A program made the translations under genes and the position numbers. Shown here piece by piece: positions 42,557-51,622 of a DNA stretch of 64,000 nucleotides. The notes under the pieces are model-generated. The model was not told the DNA's origin. It searched no databases and worked only from the letters and a program-made list of their open reading frames with translations. This DNA is from Duganella guangzhouensis (GTDB lineage Bacteria; Pseudomonadota; Gammaproteobacteria; Burkholderiales; Burkholderiaceae_D): positions 248,001 through 312,000 of the forward strand of contig NZ_WKJK01000006.1 in assembly GCF_009674535.1 (NCBI RefSeq). Reading direction: 5' to 3'. The first letter of the stretch is position 1. Each line of letters begins with the position of its first letter.

Positions 42557-45500
42557 ATGAACGACCTCTCGACTCCGAAAATCGCGGCCGTCGCTGAGCA
42601 GCCTGCGCGCGTGGCGAACAAAATTCGCTTCGTGACGGCTGCCTCGCTGTTCGATGGCCACGACGCCTCCATCAACATCATGCGCCGCATCCTGCAGACC
42701 AACGGCGTGGAAGTCATCCACCTCGGCCACAACCGCTCGGTGGATGAAGTGGTGACCGCCGCGCTGGCGGAAGACGTGCAAGGCATCGCCATCTCCAGCT
42801 ACCAGGGCGGCCACGTCGAATACTTCAAATACATGATCGACCTGCTGCGCGAGCGCGGCGGCGCCCATATCAAAGTGTTTGGCGGCGGCGGCGGCGTCAT
42901 CGTCCCGCATGAAATCGAAGAACTGCACGCGTATGGCGTGACCAAAATCTTCAGCCCGGAAGATGGTCAGCGTATGGGCCTGGTCGGCATGATCCAGTGG
43001 ATGGTGCAGCAGTGCGACACCGACTTGTCGCAGTACTCGCCTACCTCACTGGCGCCGCTGCGCGAAGGCGATGACATCGCCGCGCGCCATCGTCCGCTGG
43101 CGCAGTTGATCACCGCGCTGGAAAATGAAAAGGCCGCGCCATCGCTGCGCGCCGAACTGCTGGCCGCTGCCGCAGATCTGCCAGTGCCCACGCTGGGCAT
43201 CACCGGCACCGGCGGCGCCGGCAAGTCCTCGCTGACCGATGAGCTGATACGCCGCATTCGCCTCGACCAGGGCGATGCGCTCAATATCGCGGTGATCTCG
43301 ATCGACCCGTCGCGCCGCAAATCCGGCGGTGCGCTGCTGGGCGACCGTATCCGCATGAACGCCATCAATCCGTGGGCCGGGCAATCGCGCGTGTTCATGC
43401 GCTCTTTGGCCACGCGTGAAGCAGGTTCGGAGATTTCTTCGGCGCTGCCGGACGTGATTGCCGCCTGCAAGATGGCCGGCTTCGATCTGGTGATCGTCGA
43501 AACCTCCGGCATCGGCCAGGGCGACGCTGCCATCGTGCCGCATGTGGACGTGTCGATGTACGTAATGACGCCCGAATTCGGCGCCGCCTCGCAGCTGGAA
43601 AAAATCGACATGCTCGATTTTGCCGACTTCATCGCCATCAACAAGTTTGACCGCAAAGGCGCGCTGGACGCGTTGCGCGACGTCGCCAAGCAGTATCAGC
43701 GCAACCGCGAACTGTGGAGCCAGCGCCCGGAAGAAATGCCGGTCTACGGCACCCAAGCCTCGCGCTTCAACGACGACGGCGTCAGCGCGCTGTATCACGG
43801 CCTGCTGCCGCGTCTCGCGCAGTTCGGCCTGCGCACCCGGCCCGGCAAGCTGCTGGCCAGCGACCTGCGTCACTCCAGCGGCAAACACGTGATCGTGCCG
43901 CCGGCCCGCGCGCGCTATCTGGCGGAGATTGCCGACACCGTGCGCGGCTACCATCGTTTCACGCGCAAACAGGTGACGCTGGCGCGCGAACGCCAGCAGC
44001 TCAGCGAGACCAAGCGCATGCTGGCCATCGCCCACAAATCCGCCGATCTGGATGACCTGATCGCCGAGCGCGATGCCGAGATGGACGCCGGTGCGCGCAA
44101 GCTGCTGGCGCAATGGCCCGACATGCAGGCCGCCTACGCCGGCGACGACTACGTGGTGAAAATCCGCGACAAGGAAATCCGCACGCGGCTGGTGCAGCAC
44201 ACGCTGTCCGGCACCCGCATCCGCAAGGTGGCGCTGCCGCGTTATGAAGACCACGGCGAAATCCTGCGCTTCCTGATGCTGGAAAATGTACCCGGCTCCT
44301 TCCCCTTCACCGCCGGTGTGTTTGCGTTTAAACGCGAGGGCGAAGACCCAACCCGCATGTTCGCCGGCGAAGGTGATGCCTTCCGCACCAATCGCCGCTT
44401 CAAACTGGTCTCCACCGGCATGGACGCCAAGCGCCTGTCCACCGCCTTCGACTCGGTGACGCTGTACGGCGCCGATCCCGCGCTGCGGCCTGACATCTAC
44501 GGCAAGGTCGGCAACTCCGGCGTCTCAATCGCCACGCTGGACGACATGAAGGTGCTGTACGATGGCTTCAATCTGTGCAGCCCAAGCACCTCGGTATCGA
44601 TGACCATCAACGGCCCGGCGCCGACGATACTGGCGATGTTCATGAACACCGCCATCGATCAACAGATCGCGCGCTTCGTCGAAGAGAACTCGCGCCAGCC
44701 GAGCGCCGACGAGGCATCGAAAATCAAAGCCTGGGTCTTGCAGAACGTGCGCGGCACCGTGCAGGCGGACATCCTGAAGGAAGACCAGGGCCAGAACACC
44801 TGCATCTTCTCCACCGAATTCTCGCTGAAGGTGATGGGCGATATTCAGGAATACTTCGTCCACCATCAGGTGCGCAATTTCTACTCGGTGTCGATCTCCG
44901 GCTATCACATCGCGGAGGCGGGCGCGAATCCGATTTCGCAGCTGGCGTTCACACTGTCCAACGGCTTCACCTTTGTCGAAGCTTATCTGGCGCGCGGCAT
45001 GCACATCGACGACTTCGCGCCCAACTTGTCGTTCTTCTTCTCGAACGGCATGGACCCGGAATACACAGTGCTGGGCCGCGTGGCGCGCCGCATCTGGGCG
45101 GTGGCGATGCGCGACAAATACGGTGCCAACGATCGTTCGCAAAAGCTCAAGTACCACGTGCAGACCTCGGGCCGTTCACTGCACGCACAGGAGATCGACT
45201 TCAACGACATCCGCACCACACTGCAGGCGCTGATCGCCATCTACGACAACTGCAACTCGCTGCACACCAACGCCTACGACGAAGCCATCACCACGCCGAC
45301 CGATGAATCGGTGCGGCGCGCGCTGGCGATCCAGCTAATCATCAACCGCGAATGGGGACTGGCCAAAAACGAAAACCCGAACCAGGGCTCGTTCATCATG
45401 GACGAACTGACCGACATGGTGGAAGAAGCGGTGCTACAGGAATTCGAACGCATCGCGGAACGTGGCGGCGTACTGGGCGCGATGGAGACCGGCTACCAGC

Positions 45501-45850
45501 GCGGCAAAATTCAGGAAGAGTCGATGCTGTACGAGCACCAGAAGCATGACGGCACGCTACCCATCATCGGCGTCAACACCTTCCGCAATCCGAAAGGCGT
45601 GGCGGCGCCGGCGCAGATCGAACTGGCGCGCTCCACCGACGACGAGAAGCAATCGCAGCTCCAGCGCCTGGCAGACTTCCACCAGCGCCACGCGGCCGAA
45701 GCCCCGCAAGCGCTGGCGGCATTGCAGCAAGCCGCCATCGACAACGCCAACGTGTTCGACAAGCTGATGGACGCGGTGCGCGTCTGCTCACTCGGCCAGA
45801 TCACCACCGCGCTGTTCGAAGTCGGCGGCCAGTATCGCCGCAATATGTAA
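42557..45850 (+). CDS. icmF: Fused isobutyryl-CoA mutase IcmF
   Basis: 1097-residue adenosylcobalamin enzyme interconverting isobutyryl-CoA and n-butyryl-CoA (and related acyl-CoAs). The order is diagnostic of IcmF: N-terminal B12-binding domain with DGHDASIN (His35 as lower ligand), then the MeaB-like G-protein chaperone with Walker A GTGGAGKS (217-224), [18 protein letters not shown] and NKFD, then the large mutase domain ([54 protein letters not shown]). Valine breakdown or short-chain acyl-CoA rearrangement is the likely pathway. TTAGGGACACC precedes the ATG. Confidence 0.96.
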   Translation: MNDLSTPKIAAVAEQPARVANKIRFVTAASLFDGHDASINIMRRILQTNGVEVIHLGHNRSVDEVVTAALAEDVQGIAISSYQGGHVEYFKYMIDLLRERGGAHIKVFGGGGGVIVPHEIEELHAYGVTKIFSPEDGQRMGLVGMIQWMVQQCDTDLSQYSPTSLAPLREGDDIAARHRPLAQLITALENEKAAPSLRAELLAAAADLPVPTLGITGTGGAGKSSLTDELIRRIRLDQGDALNIAVISIDPSRRKSGGALLGDRIRMNAINPWAGQSRVFMRSLATREAGSEISSALPDVIAACKMAGFDLVIVETSGIGQGDAAIVPHVDVSMYVMTPEFGAASQLEKIDMLDFADFIAINKFDRKGALDALRDVAKQYQRNRELWSQRPEEMPVYGTQASRFNDDGVSALYHGLLPRLAQFGLRTRPGKLLASDLRHSSGKHVIVPPARARYLAEIADTVRGYHRFTRKQVTLARERQQLSETKRMLAIAHKSADLDDLIAERDAEMDAGARKLLAQWPDMQAAYAGDDYVVKIRDKEIRTRLVQHTLSGTRIRKVALPRYEDHGEILRFLMLENVPGSFPFTAGVFAFKREGEDPTRMFAGEGDAFRTNRRFKLVSTGMDAKRLSTAFDSVTLYGADPALRPDIYGKVGNSGVSIATLDDMKVLYDGFNLCSPSTSVSMTINGPAPTILAMFMNTAIDQQIARFVEENSRQPSADEASKIKAWVLQNVRGTVQADILKEDQGQNTCIFSTEFSLKVMGDIQEYFVHHQVRNFYSVSISGYHIAEAGANPISQLAFTLSNGFTFVEAYLARGMHIDDFAPNLSFFFSNGMDPEYTVLGRVARRIWAVAMRDKYGANDRSQKLKYHVQTSGRSLHAQEIDFNDIRTTLQALIAIYDNCNSLHTNAYDEAITTPTDESVRRALAIQLIINREWGLAKNENPNQGSFIMDELTDMVEEAVLQEFERIAERGGVLGAMETGYQRGKIQEESMLYEHQKHDGTLPIIGVNTFRNPKGVAAPAQIELARSTDDEKQSQLQRLADFHQRHAAEAPQALAALQQAAIDNANVFDKLMDAVRVCSLGQITTALFEVGGQYRRNM

Positions 45851-45858
45851 TGTGACTC

Positions 45859-45891
45859 AACAACGGCCTGACGTGTTGCCGGGCCGTTGTT
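45859..45891 (+). terminator. Hairpin after icmF
   Basis: AACAACGGCC (45859-45868) and GGCCGTTGTT (45882-45891) form a perfect 10-bp stem. No T-run follows, so it may act with Rho or protect the transcript end. Confidence 0.55.
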
Positions 45892-45945
45892 AGACGCAGA
45901 TCAAATTTCTGTTCTTCTTTTGTCGCCACATCAGCACTACACTGA

Positions 45946-46098
45946 CTGGAGGTGCTTGCAACAATTCTTCGCAACGAAATACGCCAGTTGGCTTTTTCCC
46001 ATCTGCTGGGCATTGCGGAAAAACTTGCCGCTGCCGGCGACATCCCGATGACGCCCAATGAGGTCCAGGAAGAAATCCGCTCGGTCCGCAGAGGCTGA
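45946..46098 (+). pseudogene. Truncated copy of the downstream antitoxin-like gene
   Basis: After an in-frame stop at 45943 the frame reads LEVLATILRNEIRQLAFSHL, then LGIAEKLAAAGDIPMTPNEVQEEIRSVRRG. This aligns over its whole length with residues about 27-75 of the intact protein at 46324 (SLESILRQEIRRIAFNYLLS...KLRAAGVEPMTEEEVVAEVRAAR). No start codon with a usable ribosome site exists, and the N-terminal third is missing. It is therefore a decayed duplicate. The 220 bp that follow hold an open but unrecognised frame without an ATG. Confidence 0.6.
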
Positions 46099-46323
46099 TA
46101 TGCTGCTCGTTCAGCGTTGAGGAGCAGGTACAGCAAGCGCTGCGCAATCTGCAAACCGCGTTGCAGGCGGCGGACGCGCAGCATACCGATGTGGCCAAAA
46201 TCACGGCGCTGATTGTCGATCACAGTGAGGAACGCTTACGCATTTTCAGCAAGGCGTTGCGAACGATGTGGGGCGAGCCAAGCTTGCCTATACTGATAGC
46301 ATACATCTTATCCGGAGACCATC

Positions 46324-46569
46324 ATGGCTACTCTACAGCTTTCAATACCGGACGACCTGGCACGCGAGGCAGAACAACTAGGCTTACTTACACCGACAAG
46401 TCTTGAGAGCATCCTTCGTCAAGAGATACGGCGCATCGCATTTAACTACCTGTTGAGTATTCCAGATAAGTTACGAGCTGCGGGTGTAGAGCCGATGACC
46501 GAAGAAGAGGTCGTCGCGGAGGTCCGTGCGGCAAGGGCTGAATCACATGAAACTGGTTGCGCAGGGTGA
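46324..46569 (+). CDS. Small antitoxin-like protein
   Basis: 81 residues. The N-terminus MATLQLSIPDDLAREAEQLGLLTPTSLESILRQEIRR has the amphipathic pattern of VapB/RHH-type antitoxins preceding a PIN toxin. The acidic C-terminus (MTEEEVVAEVRAARAE) is typical of a toxin-binding tail. CCGGAGACCATC is a good ribosome site. An internal out-of-frame ATG at 46547 begins MKLV, as PIN toxins often do, but the frame then enters unrelated sequence before the LacI gene. The toxin therefore seems lost. Confident as a gene, moderate on function. Confidence 0.65.
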   Translation: MATLQLSIPDDLAREAEQLGLLTPTSLESILRQEIRRIAFNYLLSIPDKLRAAGVEPMTEEEVVAEVRAARAESHETGCAG

Positions 46570-46572
46570 TTT

Positions 46573-47592
46573 TCAGGCGCGGCATGCCCTGACCGGGCCT
46601 ATGGTGGCGCCCTCTTGCAACAACGGTTGCCACAGCTCCTGCAGCTCGCTGGCCGGGGTGCCGTCCACCAGCGCCAGCAGCATTTCCACCATGCGCGCGC
46701 CGGCTTTGCGTGGCTCGGGCTGGTCGATGGTGGTGACGTTGGCACCGGCCAGCGTGTCGGCCATGCTGCCCCAGACGATCACCGAAATCTCCTTGCCGAT
46801 CTCCACGCCCTCATCCAGCAGCGCCCGCACCGCGCCGACGCCGGACAAATGGTTATCGACGATCACTGCCGTCGGCCGCGGCGTACAGGCCAGCAGCTGT
46901 TGCATGGCTTGATAGCCGCTGCGGCGGTCCAGCGTATTGTCGATCAGGTAGCGCGGGTCCGCGCTCAGGCCGGCGGCGGCCATGGTGGCGATAAAGCTGT
47001 CCTTGCGCTGCCGCGCGAAATTCAATTCCAGCGGCGCGCTGATCAACGCCACCCGCTGGTGACCCAGCCCCAGCAAGCGTTCCATCGCCATGCGGATGCC
47101 GGCCTCGTTGTCGTAGTCGAACCACGCATACGGCGCCTTCAACTCGGTGCGCCCGTGCGCGACAAAGGGAAACTTGGCTTTGCTGAGGAAGGCGATGCGT
47201 TCATCCTGCACCATGGTGCGCCCCACCACCAGGCCATCGACGCGCCGTCCGCGCACGATATGCTGGTACGAAGGCTGTTCCGCCGCCGGCGACACCGGCG
47301 CGATAATCAGATTCTTGCTGACCGCTTCCAGCGCGGCCGACATGCCGGCCACCACGTCCAGAAACATGGTATCGGCCAGGTCCGCCGCCTGCAGCGGATG
47401 GATGATGCCGAACACATTGGTCCGCCCCAGCGCCAGCGAACGCGCCATCGGATTCGGCTGGTAGCCAACCTCCTTGGCCGCCTTCAGCACCCGCTCGCGG
47501 GTCCGCACATTGACCTCAGGGTAACCGTTTAACGCCCGGCTCACCGTGGTCTTGGACATGCCAAGATGATTTGCTAGATGCGCCAGATTCAT
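46573..47592 (-). CDS. LacI family transcriptional regulator
   Basis: 339 residues from MNLAHLANHLGMSKTTVSRALNGYPEVNVRTRERVLKAAKEVGYQPN, a classical LacI headpiece with hinge NPMARSLALGRTN. The periplasmic-binding-protein-like sensor domain carries VDGLVVGRT, LGHQRVALIS and the dimer region. Sugar or oligosaccharide effector expected. No sugar-transport genes are adjacent, so its targets are elsewhere; the preceding TTG two codons upstream is a weaker start. It ends four bases past the antitoxin-like gene. Confidence 0.9.
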   Translation of the reverse strand: MNLAHLANHLGMSKTTVSRALNGYPEVNVRTRERVLKAAKEVGYQPNPMARSLALGRTNVFGIIHPLQAADLADTMFLDVVAGMSAALEAVSKNLIIAPVSPAAEQPSYQHIVRGRRVDGLVVGRTMVQDERIAFLSKAKFPFVAHGRTELKAPYAWFDYDNEAGIRMAMERLLGLGHQRVALISAPLELNFARQRKDSFIATMAAAGLSADPRYLIDNTLDRRSGYQAMQQLLACTPRPTAVIVDNHLSGVGAVRALLDEGVEIGKEISVIVWGSMADTLAGANVTTIDQPEPRKAGARMVEMLLALVDGTPASELQELWQPLLQEGATIGPVRACRA

Positions 47593-47740
47593 AGACAAGT
47601 GCTTAATGTTGACCGTTGATTATAGCGGCCGGGCCGAAATCCCCGCCACGTCAGCGGCGCTTCTTTCGACGAAATACAACAGCCAGGCCACGCATCAGGT
47701 CACGCGCATCGGCCTTGCTTTTTCCATTTTTGTGGTCTAA

Positions 47741-47758
47741 TCTACAAGAGATTGTAGA
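47741..47758. promoter_or_regulatory. 18-bp inverted repeat TCTACAA-N4-TTGTAGA
   Basis: TCTACAA (47741-47747) and TTGTAGA (47752-47758) are perfect inverted arms in the 212-bp region between the divergent LacI gene and the coiled-coil protein gene. It sits 47 bp before the latter's start codon and may be an operator. Nothing else is recognised in this stretch. Confidence 0.4.
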
Positions 47759-47804
47759 AGGCGATCTCGCGTCGCCATGTCCAAAATTTTGCGTCGGGGA
47801 AAGA

Positions 47805-48143
47805 ATGGCCTCGCTGTCATCCATCAGTGCGCTGCAAGCATCGGTAGCCCGGGCTGAAAGGCAGGTGCAAAAGGATCAGACGCAAGTCAACCAGGACGCC
47901 GACCGCCTGGACGCCAGCCGCGACCAGCTGAACAAGGACAAGCAAACGCTGGCCGACAACAAGAGCGAAAGCAGCCAGGCCCAGGCCGCTGCACAAAAGC
48001 CGACCAGCACCGTCAATCTCACCCGCGCGATTGAAAATCCGCCGCGCGCGGAACAGCAGTTGCCAGCGGATCTGGTGACAGCCAAGCCTCAGGTCAATAC
48101 GCTGGGGCAGACCATCGGCAAATACATCAACGTGACTGCGTAG
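47805..48143 (+). CDS. Small coiled-coil protein of unknown function
   Basis: 112 residues from MASLSSISALQASVARAERQ, supported by GGGGAAAG upstream. Residues about 8-65 are a highly polar heptad-rich segment (RAERQVQKDQTQVNQDADRLDASRDQLNKDKQ) predicted to form a coiled coil. The C-terminal half is Pro/Ala-rich and ends QTIGKYINVTA. No signal peptide and no recognised family. Its last 17 bases overlap the convergent MBL hydrolase gene. Confidence 0.65.
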   Translation: MASLSSISALQASVARAERQVQKDQTQVNQDADRLDASRDQLNKDKQTLADNKSESSQAQAAAQKPTSTVNLTRAIENPPRAEQQLPADLVTAKPQVNTLGQTIGKYINVTA

Positions 48144-49212
48144 CGGCGGCGGCAGCCTGCTCCTGCTGCGCCAGCGGTTCCCACCATTTCGCGTCCGCTT
48201 GCGGCTGCACAATATCCAGCGCCAGGCCGATTTCCGGCGTGGCGATCGGCAACCGGCGCTCGGCGGCCAGCTCGCTGATGCGGTCGAACGGATCGTGCCA
48301 GGCGTGCAGCGACAGATCAAAGGTGCCGTTATGAATCGGCAGCAAGACCTTGCCACGCAAATCGATGTGCGCCTGCAATGACTCCTCCGGCTGCATGTGC
48401 ACATCCGGCCATTGCGGATCGTAGGCGCCGGTTTCCACCATGGTCAGGTCGAACGGGCCGTAGCGGCGGCCGATTTCCTTAAAACCGTCGAAATAACCGC
48501 TATCGCCACTAAAGAACAGCCTAACGTCGCGGTCCTCGATCACAAACGAAGCCCACAAAGTCTTGTTGCGGTCGCCCAGGCCACGACCTGAGAAGTGCTG
48601 CGCCGGCGTCGCCACCAGCTTCAGGCCGGCCACATGCGTGCTTTGCCACCAGCTCAGCTGCTGCACCTTGCTCGCAGGGATGCCCCATGCGATCAAGCGG
48701 TCGCCCACGCCCAGCGTGGTGATGAAGTGCTCGGTCTTGGCGGCCAGCTTTTTGACGGCGTCGCGGTCCAGGTGGTCGTAATGGTCGTGCGACAGGATCA
48801 CGCCCTTGATGGGCGGTAGCTCGTCAATGCTGATCGGCGGCGCGTGGAAGCGCTGCGGGCCGGCCCATTGCACCGGCGAGGCGCGCTCGGAAAACACCGG
48901 GTCGGTCAACCAGAAATTGCCGTTCAGCTTGAGCAGGACGGTCGAGTGGCCAAGGCGGAACAGGCTGCGATCCGGAGCATCCAATAATTGCTGCTGCGTG
49001 ATCGCGTGAACGGGTATCGCAACGCTGGGTACCGTGTCCTTCGGCTTGTCGAAGGCAAAGCGCAGCATGATGCCCAGCGATTTGAAGAAGCCCATCTTGT
49101 GCATCCTGACCGGATTGCGGAAGCGGCCGTCGCGGGTGCGCGGCGCGCTCGGTACCGACAGCCCATCCAGGCCATCGAGAGCGGATTCAGCAATAACAGA
49201 GGTAGAAGTCAT
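48127..49212 (-). CDS. MBL-fold metallohydrolase (UlaG/NAPE-PLD-like)
   Basis: 361 residues from MTSTSVIAESALDG; GCAGGAGTACC supports the start. The beta-lactamase-fold metal motif SHDHYDHLD is near residue 143, with AQHFSGRG, FFSGDSGY and PIHNGTFDLS supplying the remaining ligands, in the pattern of the UlaG/NAPE-PLD group that hydrolyses phosphoesters or lactones. A leading segment of about 60 residues includes FRNPVRMHKMGFFKSLGIMLRF, perhaps for membrane association. Divergent from a TetR regulator with a clear operator between them. Confidence 0.88.
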   Translation of the reverse strand: MTSTSVIAESALDGLDGLSVPSAPRTRDGRFRNPVRMHKMGFFKSLGIMLRFAFDKPKDTVPSVAIPVHAITQQQLLDAPDRSLFRLGHSTVLLKLNGNFWLTDPVFSERASPVQWAGPQRFHAPPISIDELPPIKGVILSHDHYDHLDRDAVKKLAAKTEHFITTLGVGDRLIAWGIPASKVQQLSWWQSTHVAGLKLVATPAQHFSGRGLGDRNKTLWASFVIEDRDVRLFFSGDSGYFDGFKEIGRRYGPFDLTMVETGAYDPQWPDVHMQPEESLQAHIDLRGKVLLPIHNGTFDLSLHAWHDPFDRISELAAERRLPIATPEIGLALDIVQPQADAKWWEPLAQQEQAAAAATQSR

Positions 49213-49240
49213 GATGGTACTCCTGCGATTTAAAATGTAC

Positions 49241-49255
49241 ACTACACAGTGTAGT
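49241..49255. promoter_or_regulatory. Putative TetR operator ACTACACAGTGTAGT
   Basis: Perfect 7-bp arms around a central A in the 86-bp gap between the divergent MBL hydrolase and TetR genes. The size and position are those of an autoregulatory TetR operator. The site overlaps the leader of the hydrolase gene, 29-43 bp before its ATG. Confidence 0.65.
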
Positions 49256-49298
49256 TCCAATTTTGAGAAAAGTAAACTAGCCGGTGTAAAATGAAGCC

Positions 49299-49913
49299 AT
49301 GAACACGCCCATCAAACTGACCGACCGCAAGCGCCAGGCCGTGGTCGAAGCCGCCATTGCCGAATTCCGCGCCAGCGGCTTCGAAGCCACCAGCATGGAT
49401 AAGATCGCGGCCACCGCCGGCGTGTCCAAGCGCACCGTTTACAACCACTTCCCCAGTAAAGACGAATTGTTCGCGCAAATATTGCATGAGCTGTGGATTA
49501 GTATTTCGTCGGCCGAGCCGCCGCCGTTCAACCCGGCCCAGCCGCTGCGCGATCAGCTGCTGAACCTGCTGGGGGCCAAGATGGAAATGCTGCAGAACGG
49601 TTATTTCCTCGACCTGGCGCGGGTGGCGATTGCCGAGGCCATCCATTCACCCGAGCGGGCGCAGGAAATGGTGGCGCGGCTCAGCGGCAAGGAGGAAGCG
49701 GTGACGACCTGGCTGCGCTCGGCCCAGGCGCACGGTCAGTTGACCAAGGCAGATCCGCTGATCGCCTCGCAATTGCTGCAAGGCGGCTTGAAGACGTTTG
49801 CGTTCTGGCCTCAGGTCACGATGAACCAGCCGCCGCTGGATCCCGCCATGCAGCGCCAGGTGGTGGAAGCCACGGTCGACATGTTCCTCGCCTACGCGAA
49901 CGCAACCGCGTAA
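49299..49913 (+). CDS. TetR/AcrR family transcriptional regulator
   Basis: 204 residues. The DNA-binding domain (VVEAAIAEFRASGFEATSMDKIAATAGVSKRTVYNHFPSKDELF) is canonical, and the C-terminal part matches TetR_C_AefR-type ligand domains. It probably represses the divergent MBL hydrolase gene through the 15-bp palindrome between them. Its last 22 bases overlap the convergent BNR-repeat gene. Confidence 0.92.
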   Translation: MNTPIKLTDRKRQAVVEAAIAEFRASGFEATSMDKIAATAGVSKRTVYNHFPSKDELFAQILHELWISISSAEPPPFNPAQPLRDQLLNLLGAKMEMLQNGYFLDLARVAIAEAIHSPERAQEMVARLSGKEEAVTTWLRSAQAHGQLTKADPLIASQLLQGGLKTFAFWPQVTMNQPPLDPAMQRQVVEATVDMFLAYANATA

Positions 49914-50983
49914 ATCGGCGGCAAGGTAGTGGAGATGGTCTGCCACTGGCCGCCGCCATCTTCCGACAACCAGGCGCCGCCGGTGGTCGAGCCCATCAGC
50001 AGAATCTGGCCGTCATCGCTGACCGCCAGCCCATGGCGATACACCAGATCGTAACAGTGCTGATGCGGCAGGCCGCCGCGCCAGGCGACAAAGCTGTGGC
50101 CGCCATCGGTGGTGCGGGTCACCGCCAGCGAGGCGTGTTGCGGAATGCGCTGGCTGTCGGCCACCGCCGGTACAAACCAGGCCGTCTCCCCATCGCGCGG
50201 ATGCACAGCGGTGACGAAGCCAAAGCCCGACAGCGGCGCCTGCGGCTTGACCTCGCTCCAGTTGGCGCCGTTATCGGTGCTGCGCCAGATGCCGCAATGG
50301 TGTTGGCACCACAGCTTGTCCGGCTCGGCCGCGCAGCGCACGATGCGGTGCGGGTCTTGCACCTCCTCCACCTGCTGCAGCTCGGGCGGCATGTAACTGG
50401 CGTTCATGCCCTTGGCGCGCGAGGTCCAGCTGGCGCCGCCGTCGGTGGTCAGCCAGGCGCCGCCGCACGACACGCCGACCAGCACCGCCTCGCTGTCGCG
50501 CGGATCGACGCAGATGCTGTGGATGCCCGGCACATCATAGCCCCCGCCCATCCATTTGGCGCGCTCCGGCAGGTTCCACAGCGCGTCCACCAGTTGCCAG
50601 CTGTCGCCGCGATCATTCGAGCGGAACAGGCCGCCCGGCAGCGTGCCGGCCCACAGCACGCCCGGCTGGTCCGGGCCGCCGGCCGCGAGCGACCAGATCT
50701 GCTTGACCTTCCATTCCACCGGATCGCCGCTGTCTTCCGGCTTGGGAGGAAAGGCCGGCACCGCCACCTCGGTCCACTCGCTAGCGCCAGGATCGCGCCG
50801 GTGCAGCTTGGCGCCGAAGTGGCCGAGGTTGAGCGCCGCGTACAGCGTGCCGTCGCGCCGGTCCGGCAACACCATCGACACCGGATCGCCGAGGAAATGC
50901 TGTTGGTCCAGCAGCCACGCCTCATGCGTGCGATAGACCTCGAACAAGCCCTTGCGGGTGGCGATATAAGCGCGGTCGGACAT
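49892..50983 (-). CDS. BNR/Asp-box repeat (sialidase-like beta-propeller) protein
   Basis: 363 residues from MSDRAYIATRKGLFEVYR. Five Asp-box repeats are visible (SNDRGDSW, TTDGGASW, STDNGANW, TTDGGHSF, SEDGGGQW) on a six- or seven-bladed propeller, with no signal peptide. The catalytic Arg triad and Tyr of true sialidases are not evident, so it is probably not a glycosidase. It starts two bases after the MoaD-like gene, and its Shine-Dalgarno AGGAGGT lies inside that gene's last codons. Function unknown. Confidence 0.85.
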   Translation of the reverse strand: MSDRAYIATRKGLFEVYRTHEAWLLDQQHFLGDPVSMVLPDRRDGTLYAALNLGHFGAKLHRRDPGASEWTEVAVPAFPPKPEDSGDPVEWKVKQIWSLAAGGPDQPGVLWAGTLPGGLFRSNDRGDSWQLVDALWNLPERAKWMGGGYDVPGIHSICVDPRDSEAVLVGVSCGGAWLTTDGGASWTSRAKGMNASYMPPELQQVEEVQDPHRIVRCAAEPDKLWCQHHCGIWRSTDNGANWSEVKPQAPLSGFGFVTAVHPRDGETAWFVPAVADSQRIPQHASLAVTRTTDGGHSFVAWRGGLPHQHCYDLVYRHGLAVSDDGQILLMGSTTGGAWLSEDGGGQWQTISTTLPPIYAVAFA

Positions 50984-50985
50984 GG

Positions 50986-51255
50986 TCAACCTCCTGACAA
51001 AGCTTGCAGAATATAGACTCGGGAATCGGGCCTCAGCGCATCGTCAAGCCGCCTGGAGTCGCGGGCGCGCTGGCCATCGATGAAGATCACCACGTTTTCG
51101 CGCAGATGTCCCTGCTCGTCGAGCACGTAGCCGCGCAGCCGGGGATGATCGGCAAAGCAGGCGTCCAGGGCACCGCGCAGGTCGGCCGCAGTCGTCTCCA
51201 CTTGCGGCACGGTCATGAAGCGCCCCAGTTGTTGGGTAAATGTTAGTTGCGCCAT
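50986..51255 (-). CDS. MoaD/ThiS-like ubiquitin-fold protein
   Basis: 89 residues ending in the diglycine LSGG typical of activated sulfur carriers. The beta-grasp pattern is visible: MAQLTFTQQLGRF, the helix TTAADLRGALDACFADHP, and REN VVIFIDGQRARD-like strand before SRVYILQALSGG. No E1-like MoeB/ThiF or MoaE gene is near. It is coupled to the BNR-repeat gene. A thiocarboxylate sulfur carrier or a protein modifier are both possible. Confidence 0.85.
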   Translation of the reverse strand: MAQLTFTQQLGRFMTVPQVETTAADLRGALDACFADHPRLRGYVLDEQGHLRENVVIFIDGQRARDSRRLDDALRPDSRVYILQALSGG

Positions 51256-51316
51256 AACGCCTGATTCTATGCCGATTGAGGATAAAATGAAATCGCCTCA
51301 ACCACCGGAGCCATGC

Positions 51317-51622
51317 ATGTCGATTACGCCGCAAGAACTGGAACTGCTGATGCAGGAAGTGGAAAAGGAAGATCCGATCGACTTCGCCGACCTGCCGTTT
51401 GACGAACACGATTTACGCGGGCTGATCGCCAACCATCTGTGCGAGATGGCCGACGCCATGGACAACTTCAGCGAGGAAGACAAACACCTGACGCTGCTGG
51501 CCGTGGCGGCCAAGCTGGTACTGGAAAACCTGGTGCTGAACGTGCAGCTGCTGCGGCGCCACGAGGTGCCGCTCAGCCACACCACGGAGGCGCTATTGAG
51601 CCGCCTCCGCAAAAAGGAATAA
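51317..51622 (+). CDS. Conserved small acidic protein of unknown function
   Basis: 101 residues from MSITPQELELLMQEVEKEDP. CCGGAG six bases upstream supports this start over ATG codons 78 and 102 bases earlier that lack one. The chain is acidic and all-helical in appearance (LRGLIANHLCEMADAMDNFSEEDKHLTLLAVAAKLVLENLVLNVQLLRR), soluble, without signal peptide. No family recognised. It is divergent from the MoaD-like gene and abuts the AhpD-like stop with no gap. Confidence 0.7.
   Translation: MSITPQELELLMQEVEKEDPIDFADLPFDEHDLRGLIANHLCEMADAMDNFSEEDKHLTLLAVAAKLVLENLVLNVQLLRRHEVPLSHTTEALLSRLRKKE

Noticed and set aside
43046..44254. 402-codon minus-strand frame within icmF
   Set aside because: icmF is continuous and motif-complete there; the antisense frame has no recognisable features.
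46161..46406. 81-codon frame before the antitoxin-like gene
   Set aside because: It begins only at a TTG, lacks a ribosome site, runs into the antitoxin gene in another frame and resembles no family; it is more likely part of the decayed duplicate region.
46573..47592. LacI protein as regulator of the PL8 lyase palindrome at 17.7 kb
   Set aside because: The motif looks LacI-like, but the genes are 29 kb apart with no other link; co-location in the window is not evidence.
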